From Lithospermum erythrorhizon (taxonomy: Eukaryota; Streptophyta; Magnoliopsida; Boraginales; Boraginaceae), in assembly GCA_019722365.1 (NCBI GenBank), contig JADFUC010000922.1:30035-94034 (forward strand): a stretch of DNA of 64,000 nucleotides, in the 5' to 3' direction. Of this stretch, positions 1-9,530 are shown piece after piece (the stretch's first letter is position 1; the number at the start of each line of letters is the position of its first letter). The notes under the pieces are model-generated. The model did no database searches. It was not told the origin of the DNA and was given only the letters and a program-made list of their open reading frames with translations. Both the position numbers and the translations under genes were made by a program.

Positions 1-1870
1 ACCACGCAAGTCTAGAAATATACAAATCGACCTGAGAATTTATGGTGATGAGGACTTCTTTATGCCGCCTTGCCTATGATCTCAGCGCGGCTCGTAGCAG
101 ATCCTCGGCCACCTCGAGGAGAATCGGTCCTAGAGACTGGGCATGGCATCGCCATAGAAATAGGGAATCGGTATTAAGGCTGGTGAATCTGAAACTCTGT
201 GACTTGATTCGTCGCGTATATTCATGTTTATATATATATAACCTATCTTGGCATTACATTAACCGAGGCCACCTGATGAATAACTATCTATTATCCGCAT
301 AGAATCATAACATACGATGTTACGTAACTTAGCATACACATGAATTATAACCATAAAATAATGCATATTCATTTAAGGAAATAGTCTCAACATATAAAAT
401 AAATCCAATGAGGAATCCTCCACAAATAATACACATATGAGGAATCCACTCCAAAATAATACACATATGAGGAATCCCTCCAAATAATCGAGATGAGGCC
501 TCCATCCTCCCGACCGAGACTCGCTACTCAATGTGAATATCGCACAAACCTCCCGAATCACGAGTTTGCCAGCATGATATGCCTTTTGAACCTCACGGTG
601 AGTGCGCGCGATCCATAAAATAATAACACACAAAGCGATCAAAACACGTCGCAGCGTGCATAGCGCGACCTGTGCAGCGATCTCATAACATGAATCATAT
701 TCACAACTATCTCATATACAAATCATAATCTCAATTATTTCTAATATCAATCAAAACCTCGGTGTTTCGCTAACATGAATCGGAAATAAAAATTTACATA
801 ATATGTCCTTAGTCGCTGATACACGTATTAGAATAGTCCCCGAAGACAACACGTACAAAATATATAACATAATATATGAAAATTACATCGTGAGACTTGT
901 ACTCACCTCGGAAACCCCGAGAAGCGATAATGATAACTACAAGAAGTCTCGTGCTGGAATCCGAGGCTCAACTTCGTATTTAAAGAAATTTTACATTATA
1001 AGACATTCGTAGAATAACCTCTTTAACATCTATATAAGCGAAGGTGTTATACCCGCGTCTCACGGTTAAATTTACAACTCTTAGCAATGTCTACTCCTTT
1101 AGGTTAGTATACACTTCTAACGTTCAACGTAACTACATTAATCGCCAACCGTAAAAATCTCAATATTCGGTCATCACCTTATTACCCCAACAATAACACT
1201 TTAAGCACATTCTAATCAATCCAACAATCAATTGACAACTAATTAATTCATTAAATACAACCTCCAATTCAAACACTAAATGCTATACGAACTTTCCCCA
1301 ACTTTCTCGGCCAATCTACACCTATCATATCCAAACCAATAATTCTATACCCAAACAACTATATTAAAAGTCATCTAACCTCATATTTCAATTTAAAGTT
1401 AATTTAAGAAAAGTCAATAAAGTCAACCCTCAACTTACACCACTTTCTTGATAATCACTCAAAATCACATTAATCCCACTAGCGATACTTAGATAACATT
1501 TCTATACCATAATACATTCAAGATCCAAAAGTCAACACAAAAGTCAAACTAGTAAATGGTCAACTATAGCCTCAAATAATGAGATTTGAATATTAAAACT
1601 CATACCTTTGATAGAGCGAGAGAGATGGGGGAAAGCGAGATTTTTGAAGCTAGGAATTCCTGAATTTAGCGAAAATGAAAAAAAACCAAGAGAAATGGGA
1701 GGGGTAGTTCGTACATGGTGGGAAGAAGATGATAGATTTTTGTGTTTAATGAAATGAGGATAAATTATGAGACTTAGTGGTCTTCCAGGTGGAACTTTTA
1801 AGTGGAGTTTAAGTCGTTTAGTTCACTTGATTTGAACCTGTACCGGTTTAACAACCCAATTCGAACACGA
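1..1870 (-). repeat. Ty3/gypsy-type LTR remnant at window start
   Basis: The part from about 1195 to 1560 closely matches 57360-57770, which is LTR-type sequence inserted in a chromovirus LTR. Shared blocks include the CAATTGACAACTAATTAAT region, the ATACCCAAACAACTATATTA region and the GATACTTAGATAACATTTCT region, in the same order. The strand follows from that match. The first kilobase is less clearly related: it has a gatcctcggccacc block (101-114) like the one in other LTRs here, but I could not align it throughout. No retroelement coding domain is seen. The right boundary near 1870 is approximate. Confidence 0.45.
408..492. repeat. short tandem repeat, about 3 x 29-30 bp
   Basis: Three head-to-tail copies begin at 408, 437 and 467, each starting ATGAGGAATCC and continuing with a tccaaataat block; the first two end with acacat. 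The third copy is degenerate at its end. Confidence 0.75.
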
Positions 1871-2685
1871 AACAAATTAAATTTATATTCTCAAAATATA
1901 TTATCATTCAACCCTATTATCATTATTCCATTAAAATTTAACAACTTATAAAGCAGCTCCAATATGACAACTAAAATCATATTAAGAAAAAAATCTTTAT
2001 ACGATGCAGGTTATTTCAGAAATAGCTAGGTAATTGTACTTCCACATTTTTTTTAATAGAAATTAGGCCTTTTAAATATAATCAAATAAAACATGAATGA
2101 GAAAATTGTCGAAATGGTCTCCGATAATGGTATCAAGTTGCACTTTGATTAGAATGAGTAATAAAGTAGCGGTTTAGGCAAAGTAAAGTGGCGCAAAAGT
2201 TGCACTAGATCATGAGACTTCGTTTACGTTAAATTTAAGCATTACGAGATTAATTGTGGCGTTAGTTTGGGGACCAAAAGTGCAGCTAATATTGTTCCAC
2301 TTCACGAGGACCAAAGTCTGATTTCAAGTGGTAAGATTTAATAGAAATATTAGTTTGGGGATCAAAGTACAATTTTTTATGCGAAACACAGGGGTAAACC
2401 CTGCGGCGGCCTTGTGAAGATCGAAAATGCGATTTAGTGCCAGCATCAGACAATCTCATTTTGGCAATTAACTCAAACATGAATTGTAATTAATTAATGT
2501 TGTCGTATCCCATCGATGTGGATGTTCTTGATCTTTGTTGAGATTAGGTATAGATACTACTTCAAGCCTATACTAAGAGCTTGACTGGAGATGTAATTTT
2601 ATGTTTCATCGATAAAAAAAATTATTACTTTCCGTAATTAGTAAGGTTATAATAAGTGATTTAGTATATGGCTTGCATAATGCAG
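1871..2685. other. non-coding stretch, probably intron upstream of the glycosyltransferase exon
   Basis: No coding exon is recognisable here on either strand. The sequence is AT-rich. A short phrase of the type gttagtttgggg-acc/atc-aaa occurs twice (about 2252-2277 and 2350-2367), as in many degenerate plant repeats. The stretch ends in ATAATGCAG at 2677-2685, a good 3' splice acceptor directly before the homology of the glycosyltransferase begins, so it is best read as the end of an intron whose 5' exon is missing or lies left of the window. Confidence 0.5.
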
Positions 2686-3548
2686 GTCTACCACTCCAGG
2701 AAGGTCCTATACATAGTCTGTCACATGCACCTGGTCAACCTAAAATCTGTACAGAACATCTACCATGGTTAATTGGATCTCCATCAACAAGAACTGCAAG
2801 ATTTAAGTTTTGGATCAACACCCTGAATCGATCTAGCAAACTTGATCATATCCTTGCCAACACCTTTCCGGACATTGAGAACAATAATAATGATCTTCCT
2901 AGGATTTTACCAATTGGACATCTGATAAACTTTCATGTTACAAGCAAAAAGGCAAACTTCTTTGAGGAAGATTTCAGCTGTTTAGAATGGCTAGACAATC
3001 AACTGAAAGGGTCGGTTGTTTATGTCTCGTTCGGAAGTTGGGTGAGTCCAATTGGAGAAGCCAAGGTTAAAAGTCTAGCTATGGCTTTAAAAGCTGCAAG
3101 AAGACCATTCATTTGGGTGCTCGGGCAATCGTGGCGCGATGGTTTACCGGGAAGGTATTTTGATGAGATCAAGGAACGCGGGAAGATCGTTTCATGGGCA
3201 CCACAAATGGAAATTCTCCAGCATGAAGCTGTTGGATTTTATCTCACACATTGTGGTTGGAATTCTACTGTAGAAGCAATACAGTGTAGGAAAAGCATGT
3301 TGTGTTTCCCTGTTGCTGGTGATCAGTTTCTAAATTGTGCTTACATTGTTAACACATGGAGGATTGGTGTTAGGCTCAATGGGCTTGAGGAACATGATGT
3401 AGTTGAGGGATTTGCAAAGTTGACTATGGATCTAGATGGGATGAATCAGAGAATCATGGCATTGAATGACAGGTTCATGGGATTTAGTGCTAATTGTTAC
3501 AAGTCAATGAATAATTTGAAGGAGTTTATTCATGATCTTAAACACTAA
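2686..3548 (+). CDS. UDP-glycosyltransferase, last exon only (UGT82A1-like)
   Basis: Family 1 UDP-glycosyltransferases transfer a sugar from a UDP-sugar to small acceptors in the cytosol. This open frame of about 287 codons carries the C-terminal donor-binding half. LPWLIGSPSTRTARFKFW comes early, YVSFGSW follows, then the plant PSPG box, from SWAPQMEILQHEAVGFYLTH through CGWNSTVEAIQ to AGDQFLNCAYI, with the conserved W, H, HCGWNS, E and DQ residues. The WRIGVRLNG tail after the box resembles UGT82A1 as I recall it. Family members are about 450-490 residues, so the acceptor-binding N-terminal half is absent. The homology begins right after a splice-acceptor AG at 2684-2685, implying a phase-1 intron; upstream in-frame start codons are therefore not proposed. 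It is the only long frame in the window without a stop or shift, so it may be part of a living gene whose exon 1 lies left of position 1, or a recently orphaned exon. The substrate cannot be predicted. Confidence 0.88.
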
Positions 3549-3684
3549 GACAAAATTGCCTTTCTATCTCAATGACCTTGAATCTAATAACTAAGGTTGG
3601 GTGTGGACGTGGTAAAATATTTTGCTATTAGCATTCATTAATGGATATAAATTATAAAAAAACTAATTATCTCTTTTATTCTTG

Positions 3685-3690
3685 AATAAA
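3685..3690 (+). promoter_or_regulatory. poly(A) signal AATAAA after the glycosyltransferase
   Basis: A canonical AATAAA lies 137 bp after the stop codon in AT-rich sequence, before the copia B insertion at 3882. The copia insertion therefore falls outside the likely transcript end. Confidence 0.45.
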
Positions 3691-3881
3691 GCTCTGTTAG
3701 AATTGTTTTTTACCATTCAATCTCGAATGGTAGTACTTGTCAATATATTGCAAAGAATATTAAATATTAAACAACTTTTTAATTAATTAATAGATAGTTT
3801 GTCATAAATTATAATATATTATGTATCACTAATCGATTTTTATTATTTAAGGAATAATTTATCAATGCATCTTGTGCTTTT

Positions 3882-4389
3882 TGTTGAATATGCCTTGAAA
3901 AGAGTTTGAATTGCTGCTGCCAGGAGAAGATCGGGACTTGGTCGGGGGTTGCAAACCCCGACCCAAGTCCCGACCAAAATCAAGACCGAGTCTAGAGGAA
4001 CGTCGGGAGGAGGTCGGGACTTGTCTTGGTCCCGACCTCGGATATTTTGTGCCGGTTTAAAGGCAGGAATCTTTGAGGTATAATATCTTTTAATCGTTGA
4101 ATCGTATAGCCTAAATATCGATATAGGAAGGCATATATTTACGGTTTTAAGGTTATAGAATAGTTACAGCCATAAATATTCATCGGTGTATAATCACACT
4201 GCGTTTAAGGTAAGTGTTGCTCAATCGTAATGCATTTAACTTACGTTATAGTGAAGTTTTCTAGTTTACTGCGAGTGGATTAGTCACAACGTCGTTAGTG
4301 ATACCACGGGCAAAAGATGCAGTGTTATTTGTTTTTATGCGCAATCCGCTACGTAATTCTGTGATCCTAGATTCGCATCCTTTATAACA
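3882..4389 (+). repeat. copia B 5' LTR
   Basis: It matches 7318-7817 along its length, including tgccttgaaaagagtttgaat near the start and gatcctagattcgcatcc near the end. It contains GC-rich direct and inverted forms of GTCGGGACTTG and CCCGAC (about 3930-4040). The copy differs from its partner by scattered substitutions and small indels, so the insertion is not recent. Confidence 0.9.
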
Positions 4390-4391
4390 AA

Positions 4392-4403
4392 CTAGTATCG
4401 AGC
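4392..4403 (+). other. copia B primer-binding site (degenerate, initiator tRNA-Met type)
   Basis: CTAGTATCGAGC directly follows the left LTR after two bases. It resembles TGGTATCAGAGC, the site complementary to plant initiator methionine tRNA, with two changes and one missing base. Confidence 0.6.
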
Positions 4404-4439
4404 TCGAGATGCGGATCGCGAAAGAGCGATGGAGTGGTA

Positions 4440-5170
4440 AGGTTTGGAAGTAGATAAGTTTAGTGGGAGAAATAGTTTCGGTCTATGGCAAATAAAGGTG
4501 ACGGCATTATTAAAGAGAGAGGGGATCTGGTCTCCTTTTAAGAAGGATCTGCCTCAACCGGTTCCGGAAAATTGAGATTCCTTGGAGAAGAAGGCACCTT
4601 CCAGCGTTGTTGTTGTCTACAGAAGGGGCAGGGTATTACGGATGTTTCTAAGCAAGAGACCGCTACTGGATTGTGGGCTAAGTTGGAAAGTCGCTTATAT
4701 GACCAAAAGGCAACCAATGAGTTGTTCTTTGAAAGCAACGTAAGTTCGACTACTTTAGTATGCGGGGAAGATGCTTATTTTAGAGACCATAGATAAACTA
4801 AATACTATATTATTACTAAATTTGCGTAATATTGATGTTTGTCTTGATGATGAGAATCTTGTCTTAATTTTGTTAGTTTCTTCTGAATAACCATGAAAAT
4901 TTTAAGGAATCTATGACAAATGGTAAAGATTACATAATACAGAAAAGGATTAGATATGCTTTCTTCCTCTTGAGGGAATTGAGACATAGGCGCCAGTGGT
5001 TCTAGTTTGGATACTCAATTTGTTAGGTTGTCGTCAATAATGTCAGTTTGTTAAGAGGAAAAAAGGCGTTTTAATAAACAATTCAAGCGAGGTCGAAGCA
5101 CTAGGAGATATGCGTCATTCTTTTGTAAGGAGAAGGGCGTTAGATAACCGATTGTCCTAGGAAGAGGCAG
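4440..5170 (+). pseudogene. copia B gag remnant
   Basis: Fragments in several frames match the copia gag layout. About 4448-4530 resembles the KFDG-x-N-F-x-LW entry; 4572-4796 holds VSKQETATGLWAKLESRLYD, the typical 'eTA-glWakLE-lY' block; about 4820-4870 gives LRNIDVCLDDE. Near 5105-5155 a CKEKG-like segment followed by a cysteine is a decayed zinc knuckle. Gag forms the particle that packages element RNA. Stops and shifts break it repeatedly, so no product is expected. Confidence 0.75.
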
Positions 5171-5649
5171 AGGCAATTTAATGCGTCACAATGCTTCTTC
5201 TTGGCATTCTTTGAGAGTAGTACAAAATGGGAAGATATATATTTAGTTTTTCGATAACCCAGCATGTTTCACCGATGTCGATCGCGATTCACAAGGCATC
5301 TTATCGTATAAATCGCAAGGGGAATGATTTGCCCCCGACTTATGAGCAAGTCGATGGTGGTAATATTTCTATGTGTTTACAAAGTACTTGATGGGTTTTG
5401 TGAATATTAGGACTCATAAGTCTTGTACCTTAAAAGATGGTAGGCATGTTCAGCGATGACTAAGAATCGATTTATTTGAGTTTGCTAGAGAAAGGGATTT
5501 AGTTTCAGGGGTGAATGTGGAGTAATAAATGTAGGGGTTACGGTGATTAGAAGGTGTTAGCGGGGAATTAAGTTGTATTTTTTACAGTGCTACGCCTCAC
5601 GAGATCTCTTTGTTATTGCATCCTCTGTTGTTGAAAATGATAATATGAT

Positions 5650-6495
5650 TAAGTTGTGGCATATGAGGCTTGATCACATAAGTGAGAGAGGGATGTAGAT
5701 TCTGGCTAGGGACAATCTTCTTAGTGTGTAGAAGTTGAAAGACTTGGGGTTTTGTGAGAGCCGCGTGTCTTTGGAAAATTTTATCGCAACAAATTTCAAA
5801 AACGACTCATAGAACAAAAGATACTGCTTGGATTACATCCACTTCCGATTGTTGAGATCGCCGGGGAGTTGAATCTTTAGGAGGAGTCCACGGGGGATTT
5901 TCTATAAGCGATTATTGATTATTCAAGGATGAGTTGGATCTTTGATATGAAGCGAGCGATGCTCAGCGGCTTCAAGGATTGGAAGATTTTATTGGAAATC
6001 AAAGCGGGGAAGAATTCGAGTCTTTGCGCATCTTGATAATGGTGCGAAATTTTGTTAAATGCGAGTTTGATGAGTTACGCTAGGCGGAAGATATTCTTGG
6101 CGTCATGCGGTTAGGTATACCCGATAGAATGGTGTAGCAGCGAGCATTATGAATCGAACATACGGAAAAGAGCTTGTTGTATGCTTTCCGAATCTTTGGG
6201 TTGAGGAATGTTTGGGCTGAAGCGTCAGCCGGCCTAGCTATCCCCCGATAAAGCGTGGTCCTCGCTGAGAGTATTGATACGAAAAATCCCCAGATTGTGG
6301 TATAATAAGTCTATTGATTATCTGGGATTGAGAGTCTTTGGGTACGCACCCACTTATTATCATGTGAATGAGGGTAAGTTAGAATCAGGAGCAAGAAAGG
6401 GTATATTTGTAGGCTATGGTGACAGTGTGAAAAGGATAAAATTTGGTCATCCTCACAGAGGCGAGTTGATACGAGGAAAATGTAATATTTTATGA
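5650..6495 (+). pseudogene. copia B integrase remnant
   Basis: LWHMRLDHISERGM near 5653-5697 is the gag-pre-integrase (zinc-binding) motif of copia polyproteins. The catalytic core that should follow is heavily degraded through about 6270. The 6274-6495 frame gives LGLRVFGYAPTYYHVNEGKL and ARKGIFVGYGDSVKRIKF, the conserved integrase C-terminal stretch. The domain order is normal for copia and the same strand as gag. Confidence 0.8.
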
Positions 6496-6749
6496 GAATT
6501 CGATGTTTAGATCAACCAACACCTGATTCACGAAGTAGAAAGTGATATTGGAAGTAGGTGGGCTTGAGATTTTGGTAATGGCGATGGGAGAGTAGGCATT
6601 CGGTCATGATCGGAGGAAAAAACATGAAGTTTCATCCCAGAGATGAACATCATAATGTGGCTCTTGATCGCCCCGAGAAGAGCTAATTGCGAATTACTCC
6701 TATGAGATATGGTTGTAAAGGATATATTGGCACTGCTTTCTGAGTTGCA

Positions 6750-7257
6750 AAAGAAAGTAGATCCTCATGAACCAGTTTCTTACAAAGAAGTTATGGCAGT
6801 GCTGAGTCGGTCCAATGGCTTGTTCATGGGAGAGAAAATGGAATCGCTTGAAAGAATCCCGGACTTGAGAATTAGCTAGAAGACCAGCAGGAAGAAAGAT
6901 TGTCACTTACAGAGTGGATATTGGCTTGAAAGGGTTGTCACCCAGGATGAAATTGATATAAGTAAAGTGGTTTGCTAAGGGTTCAGTCAAAGGGAGGGAG
7001 TTGACTATAATGAGATATTCTCACCTGTAGTTAGACACACTTCTATCAGGGTGCTTCTTGCTGTAGTTGCACATCAGGACTTGGAGCTCGAGCAGCTAGA
7101 TGTCAAGACAACTTTCTTACATGGAGAGTTGGAAGAAGAAATTTATATGACCCAGCCAGATGGTTTCCAGGAACCCGAAAGAAGATTATGTTTGCAGGTT
7201 GAAGAAATCTTTGTATGGTTTGAAGCAGTCTCCGAGGCAGTGGTACAAGAGATTTGA
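6750..7257 (+). pseudogene. copia B reverse transcriptase, N-terminal part only
   Basis: Segments include EPVSYKEVM near 6768, GVDYNEIFSPVVRHTSIRVL near 7000-7050, then LEQLDVKTTFLHGELEEEIY and MTQPDGF in 7051-7257. These are the first conserved RT blocks of copia elements, including the catalytic 'DVKTAFLHG' aspartate. The YVDD block and all later RT and RNase H motifs are absent, consistent with an internal deletion ending near the polypurine tract. Confidence 0.85.
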
Positions 7258-7298
7258 TAGCTACATGATAGGGTGGGTGTCGAGGTACATTACACGAG

Positions 7299-7317
7299 GG
7301 GATTAAGGGGTGGAATT
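7299..7317 (+). other. copia B polypurine tract
   Basis: GGGGATTAAGGGGTGGAATT-type purine-rich sequence ends directly at the start of the right LTR, where plus-strand synthesis is primed. Confidence 0.75.
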
Positions 7318-7817
7318 TGTTGAGATATGCCTTGAAAAGAGTTTGAATTATTCTTTGCCGAGGGAAGATCGGAGCAGTCGAGTTGCGGCCAGGCAAAATC
7401 AAGACCCGAGTCAGGCGTCGGGAGGTCGGGACTTGTAAATGGTCCCGACCTCGGATATTTTACATGGTGGTTTTAAAGGCAGGATGTTTTGGGTATAAAT
7501 ATATTTTAAACCGATTCGAGATTGTAAACTAAATATTTGATATAGGAAAGCTATATATACAGTTTTGGGGTTATAGAATAGTTACAGCCATAAACTATTA
7601 AATGCGGTGTATAATCTACACATGTGAGAGCAAAGTGTTGATCAATCTGTAATCTGTTTCTTCCCGACCCATGATGAAATTTTACGGTTCTTTCTGCCCA
7701 TTAGATTAGTCACAACAGCTGTCGTTAGGATGCAGCGTTAAAGATACGGTGTTATTTACTTTTTGTGCGCAATCATTTACGTAATTCTTTGATCCTAGAT
7801 TCGCATCCGTTATAACA
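7318..7817 (+). repeat. copia B 3' LTR
   Basis: Partner of 3882-4389. It starts TGTTGAGATATGCC and ends TTATAACA, followed by the CTTTT duplication at 7818-7822. Confidence 0.9.
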
Positions 7818-7822
7818 CTTTT

Positions 7823-8280
7823 ATTCATATATTATCTAATATTAAATAACTGTCATAATAGTATAAGCAATAAAGCATCAATATTGGCCTGATGGATGTG
7901 GTCTTCTATTTCCACACTATCTTGCTTGTGGAAGCCTTTGTTAAAAAAGGGGTTTTGAGGGAGCCTCGAGCAGGGGCCACGGCCGGGCCTCTGAGGGAAT
8001 ATTGGGGGGCTTGAACTTGCTTTTGGGCGATGGCCAAATAGTTAAGTCCCACATGAGTCCTCACTTATTAATGTACAAAGAGGTCTTGCGGTTTGAGCAC
8101 GGGCTCAAATCAAACTAACAGACCGGGCCCCCGGACCATACGATCGAGCCCAATTCGTTAGACACGTCTACTTATTATACTAAGCTTTAAGACCCAACCA
8201 TTATAAAGAAGAGTTCATGTATCAAAGCCAAGTATGCCCCAACTTGGTTAAAGGCTTAAAGGATTGCATCCACACTGATA
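7823..8280. other. non-coding host or repeat flank
   Basis: This sequence continues the 3' flank of the glycosyltransferase on the far side of copia B. No gene is recognisable. It holds a GC-rich patch with cagaccgggcccccgg near 8122-8137 and a 'gtcccacatgag' phrase near 8047, typical of dispersed plant repeats. Confidence 0.4.
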
Positions 8281-8700
8281 TTGTTTACACAATTCGATAA
8301 TACACTATGTATAATAATAACGAGCTTTGAATGTACATTAAGGGAGGAGATATTGGAGATTCCGCGTATACAGGAAGTCATCGATCACGGAAAGTATTTA
8401 GGCCTTCCAACACAAATGGGAAGATCTAAAAGAGATGTTTTTAGCTACATTCTGAAGGCGAGTGGAGGAGGCAGATGGAAGGAAGATTATTTACCTGTGG
8501 GAAAGGAAGTCTTAATCAAAGAACTTACCATAGCTATTCCAAATTATATCATGAATTGACACTACATTGCAAAGGGGATCGCGATACTTTGAATAGTGTA
8601 ATGGCGAAATTCTTTTGGGCAAGCTCGGACAAAGAGAGCGACTACATTGGAAAAATTGGAGGGCTACTAAGTCATGAATCACTTTATATAGTGTTGGTGT
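8281..8700 (+). pseudogene. LINE (L1-type) ORF2 fragment, downstream of RT core
   Basis: The frame 8281-8559 contains HGKYLGLPTQMGRSKRDVF, WKEDYLPVGKEVLIKE and IPNYIMN. These match the region after the RT core in plant L1 LINE ORF2 proteins ('YLGLP..GRSK..F', 'GKEvLIK..aqAiPtYiM'). A frameshift near 8540-8580 moves the continuation, DTLNSVMAKFFWASSDKE, into another frame. The RT core, endonuclease and 3' tail are missing, so this is a dead fragment. Confidence 0.85.
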
Positions 8701-8749
8701 TTCTAACGTATAATAATATTCTAATAATACTATGGATATGAATCTCATG

Positions 8750-9530
8750 ATTACTACCAGTTGTATAAACAATAATTAAAGAGCGAAAAGAAATGCCGTT
8801 CTTGGAATATATCGAGAAAAATAGCGGTGAGCAATACGATGAAGACCTTGGCGGCGTCTAAAAAGAATGCCTCTAAGGTTGTCTACATCAACGGCGAACA
8901 ACTCCCTCCGTGAGTTTTACAAGAACTCCTTTAAAATAAAGCGCTAATTTCAGTTGGAAAATCCAAAGAGATTTTTCCGCGCCTACTAGTCCTTAAAAGG
9001 GGAAAGAGAGAGAACTGCGCTTTCACAAAATTGAATATCAAAGTGAATGAATAATTCTCTTTTTCCAAAAGGTGGCTTCTTTATATGTACTCAAAATTCC
9101 TAGTTTTTAGGCTTCGAAAGGAATGTGGTGAAACTCTTTCACCTTTCAAAAAGTCATTACGGAATTCTTCTAAAGAAGATTCCGGAACCACTTCCTCATA
9201 CTCGCGGTTAAGCCTTGGCCCAAGTGGGGTAAGATTTGTCGAGAAATCGTACCCCGTTAATTATCAGTTTTATTTTTAAACTCCGAAGTTTATAATCGAA
9301 TTATATATTGATTTCGTTATATGTATGTGACCTATTAGGCTCCATTGACAAAAGCCATATACTAATAAATGTTAACCGAACATTGTATGTTAGTATATAT
9401 ATTATGAGCGGACCCTAGTAAGCCATCATAACCCCTAGTGTCATATCGAGTCTCCTAATACGAACATTACTATATAATCGAACATATATACGAGCAACCA
9501 AATTATCACGAACATTCTTGTATCGGCGTT
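8750..9530 (-). repeat. copia LTR fragment, related to the copia A LTR
   Basis: The block 9275-9490 matches 34504-34700: a rise through gtatgtgacct, ccattgacaaaagccatata, gttaaccgaaca, then ctagtaagccatcata and gaacatatatacgag. The left limit is uncertain. On the right it stops inside the LTR, where chromovirus LTR sequence begins near 9530, so one of the two cut the other. Confidence 0.6.

Larger units (their letters stand above)
3882..7817 (+). mobile_element. Ty1/copia retrotransposon (copia B), internally deleted, with target duplication
   Basis: The two LTRs are 3882-4389 and 7318-7817; both start TGTTGA and end TTATAACA. The 5 bp before (3877-3881) and after (7818-7822) are both CTTTT, a perfect target-site duplication. 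A primer-binding site follows the left LTR and a polypurine tract precedes the right one. The internal part, about 2.9 kb, carries gag, integrase and the beginning of reverse transcriptase in the usual copia order, all with stops and shifts. The rest of RT and the RNase H domain are missing: the sequence passes from an RT segment near 7257 almost straight into the polypurine tract. The element cannot be autonomous. Confidence 0.93.
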
